Assembly (NCBI RefSeq): GCF_016862635.1
Contig: NZ_BONI01000001.1
Coordinates: 1 to 64,000, forward strand
Source of the DNA: Catellatospora coxensis
GTDB lineage: Bacteria; Actinomycetota; Actinomycetes; Mycobacteriales; Micromonosporaceae
Length of the DNA stretch: 64,000 nt
Direction: 5' to 3'
The first letter of the stretch is position 1, and every line of letters starts with the position of its first letter. Below, piece after piece: positions 17,122 through 27,464 of this stretch. Made by a program: the position numbers and the translations under genes. Under the pieces are notes generated by a model that was not told the origin of the DNA, made no database searches, and saw only the letters and a list, made by a program, of their open reading frames with translations.

Positions 17122-18801
17122 CTACGGCTGCGAGGCCGGGGGCTGCTCGCGGACCAGCAGGGCCACCGCGACACCCTGGGTGCGCTGGGCGAACACCGTG
17201 GTGAACTCGTCGCGCAGCAGCTCGGCGCGGGCCACCGGCATGGCCGCGAACAGGTCGCGGTCGGGCGCGGAGGTGACCAGCCAGATCCGGGTGACACCCT
17301 GGGCGCACTCGGCCGGGTCGGCGCACTCGACGGCCTCGAAGCTGCCCCGGTCCTGGCCCCGGACGGACACGAAGACGTCCTTCGGCCCGTCGAGGTCGCG
17401 CAGCTCGAAGGTCATCCCGCGGCGGAAGGTGCGCGGGCCGCCGTGCGACTCGCCGCCGTAGGCGATGGCGTCGCCCGGCAGCAGGCGCGGCCGCATGATC
17501 TCGGCGGCGGTACGCAGATCGGCCTGGTTGCCGGCGGGCAGCGTGCGCGCCTCGACCTGCCCCGGCAGGCCGGCCAGGGCCAGCACCGCCAGCGCGCCCA
17601 GCGACACCGCCCAGCCCGGCCCGTCCCCGGCCAGCGCCCGGACCGCGCCGCGCCGCGCCGAGCCGCCGGTCTGGGCCGCCTCGCCGCCGAGGATCGCCTT
17701 CGCGCTGAGCGGGCCCGCGACGGCCCGGCGCGCCGCCGTCGTCGGCGGGACCGGGGACACCGCTCGAGCCGCCGCGGCGCGGGCCGCCGGGGTCAGCGCG
17801 GCGACCCGCGCCGACGCCTGGCGCAGCGTGCAGGCGGCCAGCAGCACCCAGGCCGGCACCGTGAACAGCAGGTACCGCGACAGCATCATGTTGATCACGG
17901 GGGTGAGTGCCAGCACGGCGGCGGGCGGCAGCAGCGCCCAGGCCAGCAGGAAGCGCCGCCGCGGCTCGGCCAGCCGCACCGCCAGCAGGGCCAGCCCCAG
18001 CACCGCCAGGCCGACCCAGAGCGAGCCGAAGATGCTGGTGATGAACTCGCGGATCGACTCCTCGCCGCGGTCGCCGATCCAGCCGATCTGACCGGTCTGC
18101 CGCTTGCCCAGCCACAGCAGCGGCAGCACGGGCAGCCCGCCGGCCGCGGTGGCCAGCACCCAGTTGCGCAGCGCCGTCGAGCGCAGCCCCACCGCGCCGA
18201 GCACGGCCACCGCGTACGCGGCCAGCACCGTCAGCGCGACCAGGTGCGACCAGCCGATGGCGGTGACGATCAGCGCGTACGGCGCCCAGCGCCGCCACCG
18301 CTCCGGCTGCTCCAGTGCGCGGAGCAGCGCGAGCGCGCCCGCCACGGCGAACGCCAGCGCGAACGCGTACGGCCGGGCCTCCTCGCCGTAGCGGGAGACC
18401 GCGGGCAGCAGGGCGAACAGCAGCCCGGCGACCAGGCCGGCACCGGGGGAGAACAGCCGCCGGCCGAGTGCCCCGATCAGGCCCGCCGCGGCCGCCATGG
18501 CCAGCGCCGACGGCAGTCGCAGGCTGGTCAGGCCGTCCCCGAAGAGGGCGACCCACGCCCGGGTGAACAGGTAGAACGGCGCGAACACCGCATCTACCTT
18601 GGACAGCAGGAGTTCCAGCTGGTCCGTGGTGAGCGAGGCGGCCCACCAGGTGGCGTACTCGTCGCGCCAGAGGGCGCGTCGGTCGTGTCCGACCAGCACC
18701 ACGAGCAGGGTCACCAGCGCCGGAATCGTGATCGGAAGGCTGCGGGCGAGCCGGGCGCCGAACGGGGCCGGGCCGAAAGCGTGCGGTTGTGGGCGGGTCA
18801 A
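17122..18801 (-). CDS. Integral membrane glycosyltransferase, GT-C fold (GT39/mannosyltransferase-like)
   Basis: The 559-residue protein has about ten hydrophobic helices and, after the first, the motif [11 protein letters not shown] with the acidic D-E pair typical of polyprenyl-phosphate-sugar-dependent GT-C enzymes. The extracytoplasmic C-terminal half ends [12 protein letters not shown]. The predicted role is transfer of a sugar from a lipid-phosphate donor outside the membrane. TTG 18801 is chosen because AGGGGG lies seven bases before it; TTG 18858 is an alternative. It is divergent from the stealth gene across an AT-rich 98-bp gap, which suggests joint involvement in surface polysaccharide. 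Confidence 0.75.
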   Translation of the reverse strand: MTRPQPHAFGPAPFGARLARSLPITIPALVTLLVVLVGHDRRALWRDEYATWWAASLTTDQLELLLSKVDAVFAPFYLFTRAWVALFGDGLTSLRLPSALAMAAAAGLIGALGRRLFSPGAGLVAGLLFALLPAVSRYGEEARPYAFALAFAVAGALALLRALEQPERWRRWAPYALIVTAIGWSHLVALTVLAAYAVAVLGAVGLRSTALRNWVLATAAGGLPVLPLLWLGKRQTGQIGWIGDRGEESIREFITSIFGSLWVGLAVLGLALLAVRLAEPRRRFLLAWALLPPAAVLALTPVINMMLSRYLLFTVPAWVLLAACTLRQASARVAALTPAARAAAARAVSPVPPTTAARRAVAGPLSAKAILGGEAAQTGGSARRGAVRALAGDGPGWAVSLGALAVLALAGLPGQVEARTLPAGNQADLRTAAEIMRPRLLPGDAIAYGGESHGGPRTFRRGMTFELRDLDGPKDVFVSVRGQDRGSFEAVECADPAECAQGVTRIWLVTSAPDRDLFAAMPVARAELLRDEFTTVFAQRTQGVAVALLVREQPPASQP

Positions 18802-18899
18802 GCGTTGACCCCCTGACGGCTGAAAACGGCAGTCAACATGAATGTCCTTATTAACCAAATACGCAGTCCTATACGGCTTATAACCTATGTTGGGTTGTT
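18802..18899. promoter_or_regulatory. AT-rich divergent promoter region
   Basis: The 98 bases between the two divergent genes include the unusually AT-rich stretch 18838-18895, far below the GC of its surroundings. It must contain the promoters of both genes; no single operator is evident. Confidence 0.5.
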
Positions 18900-20573
18900 G
18901 TGAAGCAGATTGTCAAACGCCTCCTGCCGAGGCCCGCACTGCGCGCCGCCGCGTACCGGCTGCCGCTGCGCCAGCGGGTCCGCATCGCCAAGCTGCTCGT
19001 CGGCGGACCGTCCCGCACCCGGTCCACCGGCTCCGCCCCCCAGGCCGGCGGGCCGTCGCCCGCCCACGCGTGGCACGACAATCTGCAGACCGTGACCGGG
19101 CTGCTGGAAGCCGACGGCGTCGACTACTTCTGCCTGCCGCACACCGACCCGCGCCGCAGCGCGGTCGCCGTCGCGGCCGAGCACCGCGCGCAGGTGCTGC
19201 GCCTGCTGCGGGGCAGGGCCGCCGAGGACACCGTCATCCGGACCCTCGACGTCGCCGGCCGCCGGGTCAGCCCGCAGCGCTGCGCGGTGGTGCAGGTCTA
19301 CCGGTCCGCCGGGGGCGCGGCGAACCTGCCGCTCACCCTGGACGCGTACGCCTGCGAGATCGAGTTCTGGTCGACCGTGAAGCAGCAGGGCTGGCAGGCC
19401 CCGCGCCAGGTCGGGCCGCGCAACCACAAGGTCGGCACCGTCGTCAGCGTGGACAACCCGACGCAGTACGTCGCCGCCGCGCGGCTCTCGGCGTTCGTGC
19501 CGCGCGACGCCGAGCCCCGCTACCGCAGCCGCGCCGTCTACGCCGAGCCCGGCCCCAACGATGTGCAGTTCCCCATCGACGTCGTCTACACCTGGGTGGA
19601 CGGCGACGACCCGGCCTGGCGCAGCCGCAAGGCGCAGGCCCTCGGGGAGGACGAGGACGACTCGTTCGCCGGGCTGGCCACCAACGCGTCCCGCTTCACC
19701 TCACGCGACGAGCTGCTCTACTCGATGCGCTCGCTGCACGCGTTCGCCCCGTGGGTCAACCACATCTACCTGGTGACCGACGACCAGACGCCGTCCTGGC
19801 TCGACCCGACCTCGCCGCACGTCACGCTGGTCTCGCACAAGGAGATCTTCGGCGACGTGGGCGTGCTGCCGACCTTCAACTCGCACGCGATCGAGTCGCG
19901 GCTGCACAAGGTCGCCGGCCTGTCCGAGCACTTCCTGTACTTCAACGACGACATGATCCTGGGCCGGCCCGTGCTGCCCACCCAGTTCTTCTTCGCCAAC
20001 GGCGTGGCCAAGTTCTTCCCGTCCAGCTCGCTGGTCGACGTCAACCCGCCCGCGCCCGCCGACGCGCCCGTCGACGTCGCCGCGAAGAACAACCGGCGGC
20101 TGCTCCAGTCGCGCTTCGGCACCCAGCTCTACCAGAAGATGCGGCACGTGCCGTACCCGCTGCTGCGCGGGGTGCTGGAGGAGATCGAGACCGAGCTGCG
20201 CGAGGAGTCGCACGCCACCGCCTCGCACCAGTTCCGCGATCGCGGCGACCTGTCCATCCCGTCGTCGCTGGCGCACTACTGGGCGCACAGCACCGGGCGC
20301 TCGGTGCCCGGCTCGATCAGCCACGTCTACATCGACCTGGGCCGCCTGGTCGCGCCGATCATGCTGGCCCGGCTGGTCCGCCAGCGCAACGTCGACGTGT
20401 TCTGCCTCAACGACACCAACTCGGCGGCCGGGGAGATGGACGAGCAGACCGAGATGGTGCGCGACTTCATGGAGGCGTACTTCCCGTTCCACGCGCCCTG
20501 GGAGCTGTCCGGCCGCATGGACCTCACCCAGCGCACCGCCGAACCCGCCGTCGCCGCCCCGGTGGCCGGCTGA
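18900..20573 (+). CDS. Stealth-family sugar-phosphate transferase
   Basis: The 557-residue protein contains the four conserved regions of stealth proteins: CR1 IDVVYTWVDGDDPAW (about 225-240), CR2 RDELLYSMRSLHAFAPWV with VTDDQTPSWLD (265-300), CR3 HLYFNDDMILGRP-like LYFNDDMILG (about 345) and a C-terminal block with CLNDTN (about 500). Stealth proteins are hexose-1-phosphate transferases of capsule and teichoic-type polymers, related to human GlcNAc-1-phosphotransferase. The N-terminal 200 residues are extra and unrecognised. GTG 18900 is the first start in frame. It pairs with the divergent GT-C gene and is ended by a 17-bp hairpin. Confidence 0.9.
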   Translation: MKQIVKRLLPRPALRAAAYRLPLRQRVRIAKLLVGGPSRTRSTGSAPQAGGPSPAHAWHDNLQTVTGLLEADGVDYFCLPHTDPRRSAVAVAAEHRAQVLRLLRGRAAEDTVIRTLDVAGRRVSPQRCAVVQVYRSAGGAANLPLTLDAYACEIEFWSTVKQQGWQAPRQVGPRNHKVGTVVSVDNPTQYVAAARLSAFVPRDAEPRYRSRAVYAEPGPNDVQFPIDVVYTWVDGDDPAWRSRKAQALGEDEDDSFAGLATNASRFTSRDELLYSMRSLHAFAPWVNHIYLVTDDQTPSWLDPTSPHVTLVSHKEIFGDVGVLPTFNSHAIESRLHKVAGLSEHFLYFNDDMILGRPVLPTQFFFANGVAKFFPSSSLVDVNPPAPADAPVDVAAKNNRRLLQSRFGTQLYQKMRHVPYPLLRGVLEEIETELREESHATASHQFRDRGDLSIPSSLAHYWAHSTGRSVPGSISHVYIDLGRLVAPIMLARLVRQRNVDVFCLNDTNSAAGEMDEQTEMVRDFMEAYFPFHAPWELSGRMDLTQRTAEPAVAAPVAG

Positions 20574-20593
20574 CCCTGGTTTGCCATCGACGT

Positions 20594-20642
20594 TGGCCTA
20601 TCTCATCGAAGATGATCGCCTCTTTTTCGATGAGATAGGCCA
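20594..20642. terminator. 17-bp bidirectional terminator
   Basis: Arms 20594-20610 and 20626-20642 pair perfectly over 17 bp (TGGCCTATCTCATCGAA), loop of 15 with a T5 run, between the convergent stealth and ABC exporter genes. Confidence 0.85.
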
Positions 20643-20726
20643 GCGTTTATGCGTGGAGGCCGCGGGCCCGCGGAACGCCGGAACGCCGGAACGCCGGCAC
20701 GGTCGGTGAGTGTCGTGGCGGCCCGG

Positions 20727-22559
20727 TCAGGCCGGGTCCGGGGCCGGGTCGACGAGGAACTGGTGGGCGGCGAGCTCGCGGTAGAGCGGGCTGGTGTCGA
20801 GCAGTTCCTCGTGGCGGCCGGTGGCCACCACGCGGCCGTGTTCCAGCACCACGATCTGGTCGGCGTCCACGACGGTGGACAGGCGGTGCGCGACGATCAG
20901 CAGCGTACGGCCCTGCGCGACGGTGTCGATCGCCGAGCGCAGGGCCGCCTCGTTGCGCGCGTCGAGGTTGCTGGTCGGCTCGTCCAGCAGCAGGATCGGC
21001 GGCGCGGCCAGCAGCGTACGGGCGATCGCCAGCCGCTGCCGCTCCCCGCCCGACAGCAGCACACCGCCCTCGCCGACCTGCGCGTCCAGCCCCAGCGGGG
21101 TCCGGTCGACCAGCTCGTCGAGGTTCACCGCGGCCAGCACCGCGCGCATCTGCTCCTCGGTCGCGTCCGGCGTGGCCAGCCGCAGGTTCTCCCGTAGCGT
21201 GCCGGCCAGCACCGGCGACTCCTGCTCGACGTAGCCGAGCCGGGACCGCAGCGTCTGGTGGCTCAGCTCGCGCACGTCCACCCCGTCGACGCGCAGGCTG
21301 CCCGAGGTCACCTCGTAGAACCGCTCCACCAGGGACAGCAGTGTCGACTTGCCCGCCCCGGACGGCCCGACCAGCGCGGTCCGCGTACCCACCGGGGCTT
21401 GGAAGCTGACCTCGCGCAGCACCGGCTCGCCGACCCGGCCCTCGGCGTCGGTGTAACCGAAGCCGACCCGGTCGAACTCGATCGCCGGCGCGCCGGGCCG
21501 CGCCGCCGGCTCCGCGCCTGCCATCCGCACCGCGTCGGTCTGCGGCGGCGCAACCTGCGCCCCCGGCGCCGCGCCACCGGCGCCCTCCAGCGGGATGACC
21601 AGGACCTCCTCCATGCGCTGCAGCGCACCGAGCCCGGCCTGCAGCTGGGTGTACGCGTTGAGTGCCTGCCCCAGCGGCATCACCAGGAAGAACACGAACA
21701 GCACGAAGGCGACCAGGTCGCCGACGGTTATCGCGCCGGACGCGACGCGCGCCCCGCCGACGCCCAGCACCAGCAGGAACGAGCCCTGGATGGTGGTCAC
21801 CATGGCGGGCTGCACGATCGCCTGCAACCGGGCGATCCGCACTCCCGCGTGGTACGCCTCCTCGGCGCTGTGCGCCACGGTCGCCGTCTCGCGGGCCTCG
21901 GCGCGGCTGGCCCGGATGGTGCGCGCCGCGGTGATGGAGCGTTCGACGGCGGCGGTCATCTCACCGATGCGCGCCTGCGCGTCCCGGGACATGCCACGCA
22001 CCTTGCGGGCGAAGAAGATGCCGCCCGACATGCCGATGACCAGGCCGATCAGGGTGACCCCGAACAGCAGCGGGTCCAGCAGCACCATCGCCGTCGCCGC
22101 GCCGACCACCATGATCGCGCCGCTTACCGTGTCGAACAGGCCGGAGGTGACCACGGCCCGCAGCAGCGTGGTGTCCGCGCCTACCCGGGACAGCAGGTCA
22201 CCGGTGCGGCGCTGGTCGTACTCGGCGATCGGCAGGCGCAGCAGGTGCCCGGCCAGCCGGCGGCGCGACGTGAGGACCAGGCCCTCGGCGGTGCGCTGGA
22301 GCAGGAAGTGCCGGAAGCCGTCGATCGCGGCGACGCCGACCAGGGTGACGACCAGCGCGAGCACGCTCGCTCCGATCGGCGCCCGCGCGCCGAGCCCGTC
22401 GAGCACGTTGCGGGTCAGGACCGGCTGCAGCAGCGTGCCGGCGGTGGTGACCAGCGACAGGGCGGCGACGACGAGCAGCGAGGAGCGGTGGGCGCGCAGG
22501 TACGGCCAGAGCGTGCGCAGCCCCACCTGGGGCATGGCGGCGGGGTCTTCCGGGGGCAT
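20727..22559 (-). CDS. ABC exporter, fused membrane and ATPase domains
   Basis: The 610-residue half-transporter has six predicted helices in residues 25-310 followed by an ATPase domain with Walker A GPSGAGKSTLL (about 398), the signature LSGGERQRLAIAR and Walker B ILLLDEPTSNLD, then the H-loop VAHRLSTV. It is MsbA/multidrug-type and would act as a homodimer to export a lipid or drug; substrate cannot be told from sequence. An Ala/Pro-rich insert of about 40 residues separates the two domains. ATG start at 22559. It stands between the stealth gene and a ThuA-like gene, so export of a surface component is possible but unproven. Confidence 0.92.
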   Translation of the reverse strand: MPPEDPAAMPQVGLRTLWPYLRAHRSSLLVVAALSLVTTAGTLLQPVLTRNVLDGLGARAPIGASVLALVVTLVGVAAIDGFRHFLLQRTAEGLVLTSRRRLAGHLLRLPIAEYDQRRTGDLLSRVGADTTLLRAVVTSGLFDTVSGAIMVVGAATAMVLLDPLLFGVTLIGLVIGMSGGIFFARKVRGMSRDAQARIGEMTAAVERSITAARTIRASRAEARETATVAHSAEEAYHAGVRIARLQAIVQPAMVTTIQGSFLLVLGVGGARVASGAITVGDLVAFVLFVFFLVMPLGQALNAYTQLQAGLGALQRMEEVLVIPLEGAGGAAPGAQVAPPQTDAVRMAGAEPAARPGAPAIEFDRVGFGYTDAEGRVGEPVLREVSFQAPVGTRTALVGPSGAGKSTLLSLVERFYEVTSGSLRVDGVDVRELSHQTLRSRLGYVEQESPVLAGTLRENLRLATPDATEEQMRAVLAAVNLDELVDRTPLGLDAQVGEGGVLLSGGERQRLAIARTLLAAPPILLLDEPTSNLDARNEAALRSAIDTVAQGRTLLIVAHRLSTVVDADQIVVLEHGRVVATGRHEELLDTSPLYRELAAHQFLVDPAPDPA

Positions 22560-22630
22560 GCCCCGACACTAGCCGCCGCCGGGCAACGGCTGCCCCGAGC
22601 GGCGATGCCGGTGGGCTGGCCACCGCGGAA

Positions 22631-22644
22631 GGAAAACGTTTACC
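22631..22644. promoter_or_regulatory. Candidate LacI-family operator
   Basis: A 14-base palindrome, GGAAAACGTTTACC, with one mismatched pair and the core AAACGTTT, resembles LacI/CcpA-type operators. It ends nine bases before the ATG of the ThuA-like gene, overlapping its ribosome site. Confidence 0.45.
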
Positions 22645-22653
22645 CTGTGCGCC

Positions 22654-23307
22654 ATGCGTAGCGCGTTGATCGTCCGCGGTGGTGCCGAGTTCCACGACCC
22701 CGTCGGCACCACTGACAGCTTCCTGCCGTTCCTCAAGGACCAGGGCTTCACCGTCGAGACCGCCGACGACCTTTCCGTGTACGACGACGCCGCGCTGCTC
22801 GCCCGCACCGACCTGATCGTCAACTGCTGGACCACCGGTGACCTCAGCCCCGACCGGGCCGCGAACCTCGACGACGCCGTCCGCGCCGGCACCGGCCTCG
22901 CCGGGTGGCACGGCGGCATCGTCGCCGCGTTCACCGAACGCCGCTACCAGTGGCTCACCGGCGGCTGGTTCACCTGCCACCCCGGCGACTTCGTCCCGCA
23001 CACCCTCACCGTGCGACCCGACCGCGCCGACCACCCGATCGTCGCCGGCATCAGCACCGTCGCCCTGCACACCGAGCGCTACTGGATGCTCGCCGACCCC
23101 CTCAGCGACGTGCTGGCCACCATCACCTTCCCGGTCGAGGACGGCGAACCCTGGCGCGAGCCGGTCACCCACCCCGCCGTGTACACCCGGCACTGGGGCC
23201 AGGGCCGCGTCTTCGTCTCCACGATCGGCCACCACCTGCCCGACCTCGACATCCCCGAGATCCGCACCCTCACCGAACGCGGCCTGCTCTGGGCCGCCCG
23301 CCCCTGA
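22654..23307 (+). CDS. ThuA-like domain protein
   Basis: The 217-residue protein has the ThuA (trehalose-utilisation type, glutamine-amidotransferase-like) fold: VRGGAEFHDP at the start, LIVNCWTTGDLS, GTGLAGWHGGIVAAF in the position of the nucleophile loop, and GQGRVFVSTIGHHLPDLD near the end. The amidotransferase Cys is not conserved in this family. ThuA proteins oxidise or otherwise process disaccharides in some bacteria, but the function here is unknown. ATG 22654 is preceded by GGAAGG. It is a single gene between hairpins and may be controlled through the upstream palindrome. Confidence 0.85.
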   Translation: MRSALIVRGGAEFHDPVGTTDSFLPFLKDQGFTVETADDLSVYDDAALLARTDLIVNCWTTGDLSPDRAANLDDAVRAGTGLAGWHGGIVAAFTERRYQWLTGGWFTCHPGDFVPHTLTVRPDRADHPIVAGISTVALHTERYWMLADPLSDVLATITFPVEDGEPWREPVTHPAVYTRHWGQGRVFVSTIGHHLPDLDIPEIRTLTERGLLWAARP

Positions 23308-23323
23308 ACCACCGACCGCCGCT

Positions 23324-23373
23324 GGATCTAGAAGAGTTGTGGTCGCGGGGACGACGACAACTCTTCCAGATCC
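23324..23373. terminator. Hairpin terminator after the ThuA-like gene (family C-like)
   Basis: Arms 23324-23340 and 23357-23373 pair over 17 bp with one mismatch and contain GAAGAGTTG, the core of repeat family C. The 235-bp gap to the next gene holds nothing else recognised. Confidence 0.75.
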
Positions 23374-23543
23374 GGCGCACCAGGAACTCGGCTGCCCGCT
23401 CATCCCTTTTCACCGCGCCGCCTGGTTCTCGCACCGAGCCGGTGGGCTGGCCGGGCGTGTTCACAGGCGATTCACACCCTTTCGAAAGGTGACCCGGACC
23501 TGACCCGGACGTCGCCCTGACCTTCGCCGCGCACTGTCGGCGG

Positions 23544-24437
23544 ATGACACGAGTGCTCTATCTAGCGGGTTGGGGCCGTAGCGGCACGACGATCATCGAC
23601 AACGTGCTCGGCTCCCACCCCGGTGTCTTCACCACCGGTGAGCTGTGGTTCCTCTGGGAACGCGGGCTGCTCGGCGGGCGCAGCTGCGGCTGCGGGGAGC
23701 CGGTGCGCTGCTGCCCGCTGTGGCGCGAGGTGCTGCGCCGGGCGTACGGCCCGAACGTCCCCGATCCGCGTCAGGTCAAGCGGTGGCAGCGCGAGTCGGC
23801 GCGGGCCCGGCACACCATGCGCGTGCTGCGGCACGGGCACCCGCTGGTGAGCGTGTTCAGCAAGCTGTACGCGGCCGTCGCCGAGGTCACCGGGGCGACG
23901 ACGATCGTGGACTCGTCGAAACTCCCGTCGGGGGCGGCGGTGCTGGCCCGCCAGCAGGCGGGCGTCACGCCGTACCTGCTGCACGTGGTGCGCGACCCGC
24001 GCGCGGTGGCGCACTCCTGGCAGCGCCCGAAGCGGCAGCTGGACCGGTCGGCCCCGGCGATGATGGTGCGGCACGGTCCGTACGACAGCGCCGTGAAGTG
24101 GGTGTCCTGGAACGGCCTCATCGAACGGGCCGCCCGTGCGTTCCCCGGCCGCTACCTGCGCCTGCGCTACGAGGACTTCGCGGCCGATCCGCGCGCGGCC
24201 ATCGCCGGCGTGCTCGCGTTCGCGCAGACCGCCCCGGGCACGAGCCCGTTCCGGGGCGAGCGCACCGTGGAGCTGTCCGCCAACCACACCGTCTCCGGAA
24301 ACCCGGGCCGCTTCCGTACCGGCACGGTCGAGGTGCGCGCCGACGAGGCCTGGCGCGGGGAGCTGCCCGCCTCCTCCCGCCTGGCCACCACCGCCCTGAC
24401 CCTGCCCCTGATGCGCCGCTACGGCTACCGCGTATGA
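23544..24437 (+). CDS. Sulfotransferase family protein
   Basis: The 297-residue protein shows the PAPS-binding features of the sulfotransferase superfamily: the 5'-phosphosulfate loop GWGRSGTTIIDNVLG at residues 9-23 and the 3'-phosphate segment VVRDPRAVAHSWQRP at about 147-161. The expected reaction is transfer of sulfate from PAPS to a hydroxyl, perhaps on a surface glycan or lipid given the nearby GT-C, stealth and exporter genes. A small Cys-rich insert (GGRSCGCGEPVRCCP) near residue 50 is characteristic of a bacterial subgroup. Start ATG 23544. Ends with a strong hairpin. Confidence 0.88.
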   Translation: MTRVLYLAGWGRSGTTIIDNVLGSHPGVFTTGELWFLWERGLLGGRSCGCGEPVRCCPLWREVLRRAYGPNVPDPRQVKRWQRESARARHTMRVLRHGHPLVSVFSKLYAAVAEVTGATTIVDSSKLPSGAAVLARQQAGVTPYLLHVVRDPRAVAHSWQRPKRQLDRSAPAMMVRHGPYDSAVKWVSWNGLIERAARAFPGRYLRLRYEDFAADPRAAIAGVLAFAQTAPGTSPFRGERTVELSANHTVSGNPGRFRTGTVEVRADEAWRGELPASSRLATTALTLPLMRRYGYRV

Positions 24438-24471
24438 CGAAGGCCCCGCGACACAGGTCGCGGGGCCTTCG
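24438..24471. terminator. 14-bp terminator after the sulfotransferase gene
   Basis: Arms 24438-24451 and 24458-24471 pair perfectly with a six-base loop immediately after the stop codon. Confidence 0.85.
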
Positions 24472-24478
24472 TGGTTAA

Positions 24479-24522
24479 GAAGGGCACCTTCTACAACGCG
24501 GAGCGTTGTGAAGGTGCCCTTC
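24479..24522. repeat. Family A palindrome, copy 3
   Basis: Identical 44-base element to 5722-5765 and 54039-54082, lying between the convergent sulfotransferase and aceE genes, five bases beyond the aceE stop. Confidence 0.9.
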
Positions 24523-24526
24523 CTTC

Positions 24527-27262
24527 TCAGCTGTCGCCGCCGGTTTCGCCGGCGGGGGCCGCCAGGACGTCGTCGATGGCGTACTTGCGGGCCGCTTCCG
24601 CCGGAGCGTTCGCGGGGACCTCACCGGCGCGGGCGAGCTGGGCCAGGACCGCCACGACGACCGACTCGGCGTCGACGTTGAAGTGGCGGCGCAGGGCCGA
24701 GCGCGTGTCCGACATGCCGAAGCCGTCGGTGCCGAGCGAGGTGTAGTCGCCCGGGACCCAGCGCGAGATCAGGTCCGGGACGGCCCGCATCCAGTCGGAC
24801 ACGGCGACCTTCGGGCCGGGCGCGTTCTCCAGGGCGCGGGTCACGTACGGCACCTTGGCCGGCTGGTCCGGGTGCAGCAGGTTGTACCGCTCCGTCTCGA
24901 CCGCGTCGCGGCGCAGCTCGGTCCAGCTGGTCGCCGACCACACGTCGGCGGCCACGCCCCAGTCCTCGGCCAGCAGCTGCTGGGCGCGCAGCGCCCACTG
25001 CATGCCGACACCCGAGGCCATGATCTGCGCCTTGGGCCCCTCGACCGTCGCGGGCGCGTACCGGTACAGGCCCTTGAGCAGGCCGGCCACGTCCACGTCG
25101 GCGGGCTCCGCCGGGTGCACGTACGGCTCGTTGTAGACGGTCAGGTAGTAGAAGACGTCCTCCGGCGACTCGCCGTACATGCGCTTGAGGCCGTCCTCGA
25201 CGATGTACGAGATCTCGAAGCCGAACGCCGGGTCGTACGCCACCGCGGCCGGGTTGGTCGCCGCGATGAGGTGCGAGTGGCCGTCCTCGTGCTGCAGGCC
25301 CTCACCGTTGAGCGTGGTCCGGCCCGCGGTCGCGCCGAGCAGGAAGCCGCGCGTCATCTGGTCCGCCGCCGCCCACAGGCCGTCGGCCGTACGCTGCCAC
25401 CCGAACATCGAGTAGAAGATGTACACCGGGATCATCGGCTCGCCGTGCGTGGCGTACGCGCTGCCCGCGGCCGTGAACGAGGCGACCGAGCCGGCCTCGT
25501 TGATGCCCTCGTGCAGGATCTGCCCCGCGGTCGACTCCTTGTAGGACAGGAACAGCTCCCGGTCCACCGCCGTGTACTGCTGGCCGTGCGGCGAGTAGAT
25601 CTTCGCGGTCGGGAACAGCGAGTCCATGCCGAAGGTGCGCGCCTCGTCGGGGATGATCGGCACCCAGCGGTGGCCGATCACCTTGTCCTTCATCAGGTCC
25701 TTGAACAGGCGGACGAAGGCCATCGTGGTGGCGATCTTCTGCTTGCCGGAGCCCTTCTTCAGGTCCGCGTAGACCTTGGTCTCGGGCAGCTGCAGCGGCT
25801 TGGGCGCGGTGTTGCGCGAGGGCAGCGAGCCGCCCAGCGCGGCACGCCGCTCCATCAGGTAGCCGATCTCGTCGCTCTTCGCACCGGGGTGGAAGTACGG
25901 CGGCTCGTACGGGTTGGCCTCCAGGGCCGAGTCCGGGATGTCCAGGAAGAGGCGGTCGCGGAAGCTCTTCAGGTCGTCCAGCGTCAGCTTCTTCATCTGG
26001 TGCGTGGCGTTGCGGCCCTCGAAGTGCGAGCCCAGCGTCCAGCCCTTGATGGTCTTGGCGAGGATGACCGTCGGCTGACCGGTGTGCTCGGTCGCGGCCT
26101 TGTACGCCGCGTAGAGCTTGCGGTAGTCGTGGCCGCCGCGCTTGAGACCCCAGATCTCGTCGTCGGACATGTGCTCGACCATCTTGCGGGTCCGCGCGTC
26201 GCGGCCGAAGAAGTGCTCGCGCACGTACGCGCCGGACTCCGCCTTGTAGGTCTGGTAGTCACCGTCGGGCGTCACGTTCATCAGGTTGACCAGCGCGCCG
26301 TCGGTGTCCTGGGCGAGCAGCGGGTCCCACTCGCGGCCCCAGACGACCTTGATGACGTTCCAGCCGGCGCCCCGGAAGAACGCCTCCAGCTCCTGCATGA
26401 CCTTGCCGTTGCCGCGGACCGGGCCGTCGAGGCGCTGCAGGTTGCAGTTGATGACGAAGGTGAGGTTGTCCAGCTCCTCGCGCGCGGCCAGGCCGTTCGC
26501 GCCCAGGGTCTCCGGCTCGTCCATCTCGCCGTCGCCGAGGAAGGACCATACTCGCTGGTCCGAGGTGTCCTTGATGCCGCGGTGGTGCAGGTAGCGGTTG
26601 AACCGCGCCTGGTAGATCGCGTTCAGGCCGCCCAGGCCCATGGACACCGTCGGGAACTCCCAGAAGTCCGGCATCAGGCGCGGGTGCGGGTACGACGGCA
26701 GGCCGCCGCCCGGGTGCGTCAGCTCCTGGCGGAACCCGTCGAGCTGGTGCTCGGTCAGGCGGCCCTCCAGGTACGCGCGCGCGTACATACCGGGGGAGGC
26801 GTGGCCCTGGTAGAAGATGTGGTCGCCGCCACCAGGGTGGTTCTTGCCCCGGAAGAAGTGGTTGAAGCCGACCTCGTACAGCGACGCCGACGACGCGTAC
26901 GTCGAGATGTGCCCGCCGACGCCGACACCGGGGCGCTGCGCTCGGTGCACGGTCATGGCCGCGTTCCACCGGATGTACGCGCGCAGCCGGCGCTCGATGT
27001 GCTCGTCGCCGGGGAACCACGGCTCGCGCTCGCTGGGGATCGTGTTGATGTAGTCGGTCGTGGTCAGCGGGGGGACGCCGACCTGCCGCTCACGAGCCCG
27101 CTCCAGCAGGCGCAACATGACGTACCGGGCGCGCTTGGCGCCTCGCTCGTCGATCACTCCGTCGAGCGACTCCACCCACTCGGCCGTCTCCTCGGGATCG
27201 ATGTCCGGGAGCTGGCTCGGCAGGCCGTCGCTGATCACCGGGCGCTTGCGTTCGGTGGCCAC
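24527..27262 (-). CDS. aceE: Pyruvate dehydrogenase E1 component, homodimeric type
   Basis: The 911-residue protein decarboxylates pyruvate with thiamine diphosphate and reductively acetylates the E2 lipoyl group. The thiamine motif runs from [12 protein letters not shown] (near residue 240) to LTFVINCN. Conserved blocks such as [19 protein letters not shown] and HEDGHSHL are intact and the length is that of AceE rather than of the alpha/beta type. The ATG start at 27262 matches MATERKRP of actinobacterial homologues. It is monocistronic and ends next to the family A repeat. E2 and E3 genes are not in the window. Confidence 0.96.
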   Translation of the reverse strand: MATERKRPVISDGLPSQLPDIDPEETAEWVESLDGVIDERGAKRARYVMLRLLERARERQVGVPPLTTTDYINTIPSEREPWFPGDEHIERRLRAYIRWNAAMTVHRAQRPGVGVGGHISTYASSASLYEVGFNHFFRGKNHPGGGDHIFYQGHASPGMYARAYLEGRLTEHQLDGFRQELTHPGGGLPSYPHPRLMPDFWEFPTVSMGLGGLNAIYQARFNRYLHHRGIKDTSDQRVWSFLGDGEMDEPETLGANGLAAREELDNLTFVINCNLQRLDGPVRGNGKVMQELEAFFRGAGWNVIKVVWGREWDPLLAQDTDGALVNLMNVTPDGDYQTYKAESGAYVREHFFGRDARTRKMVEHMSDDEIWGLKRGGHDYRKLYAAYKAATEHTGQPTVILAKTIKGWTLGSHFEGRNATHQMKKLTLDDLKSFRDRLFLDIPDSALEANPYEPPYFHPGAKSDEIGYLMERRAALGGSLPSRNTAPKPLQLPETKVYADLKKGSGKQKIATTMAFVRLFKDLMKDKVIGHRWVPIIPDEARTFGMDSLFPTAKIYSPHGQQYTAVDRELFLSYKESTAGQILHEGINEAGSVASFTAAGSAYATHGEPMIPVYIFYSMFGWQRTADGLWAAADQMTRGFLLGATAGRTTLNGEGLQHEDGHSHLIAATNPAAVAYDPAFGFEISYIVEDGLKRMYGESPEDVFYYLTVYNEPYVHPAEPADVDVAGLLKGLYRYAPATVEGPKAQIMASGVGMQWALRAQQLLAEDWGVAADVWSATSWTELRRDAVETERYNLLHPDQPAKVPYVTRALENAPGPKVAVSDWMRAVPDLISRWVPGDYTSLGTDGFGMSDTRSALRRHFNVDAESVVVAVLAQLARAGEVPANAPAEAARKYAIDDVLAAPAGETGGDS

Positions 27263-27464
27263 AGGCGTTCCCTCGTAGTTGTAGTGATGATCGGTCTAGA
27301 CACAGAGTTTGTCTGTTCGACCCATCCTGCCCCTCCGGTGGGGGATTCGTCACGCGTACCGGCACGCGATGCGACACGCGACACGCATACTGACCAGTAA
27401 CATTTCGGTCGGCTTCACGACCGGGGGAGCGCTCCAGTGGCGTACGCCGATTAGATTGCCGCCC

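Noticed and set aside
15578-18646. A continuous minus-strand frame of about 1000 codons covering gltX and part of the GT-C gene
   Set aside because: The portion upstream of 17005 has no homology in that frame and runs antisense-phase to the GT-C protein; it is open because of high GC.
20675-20702. Short tandem repeat of GAACGCCG
   Set aside because: Only three units, no spacers of CRISPR type and no cas genes; likely simple repeat noise.
24683-27400. Plus-strand frame of 905 codons opposite aceE
   Set aside because: Exactly antisense to aceE and without any recognisable motif.
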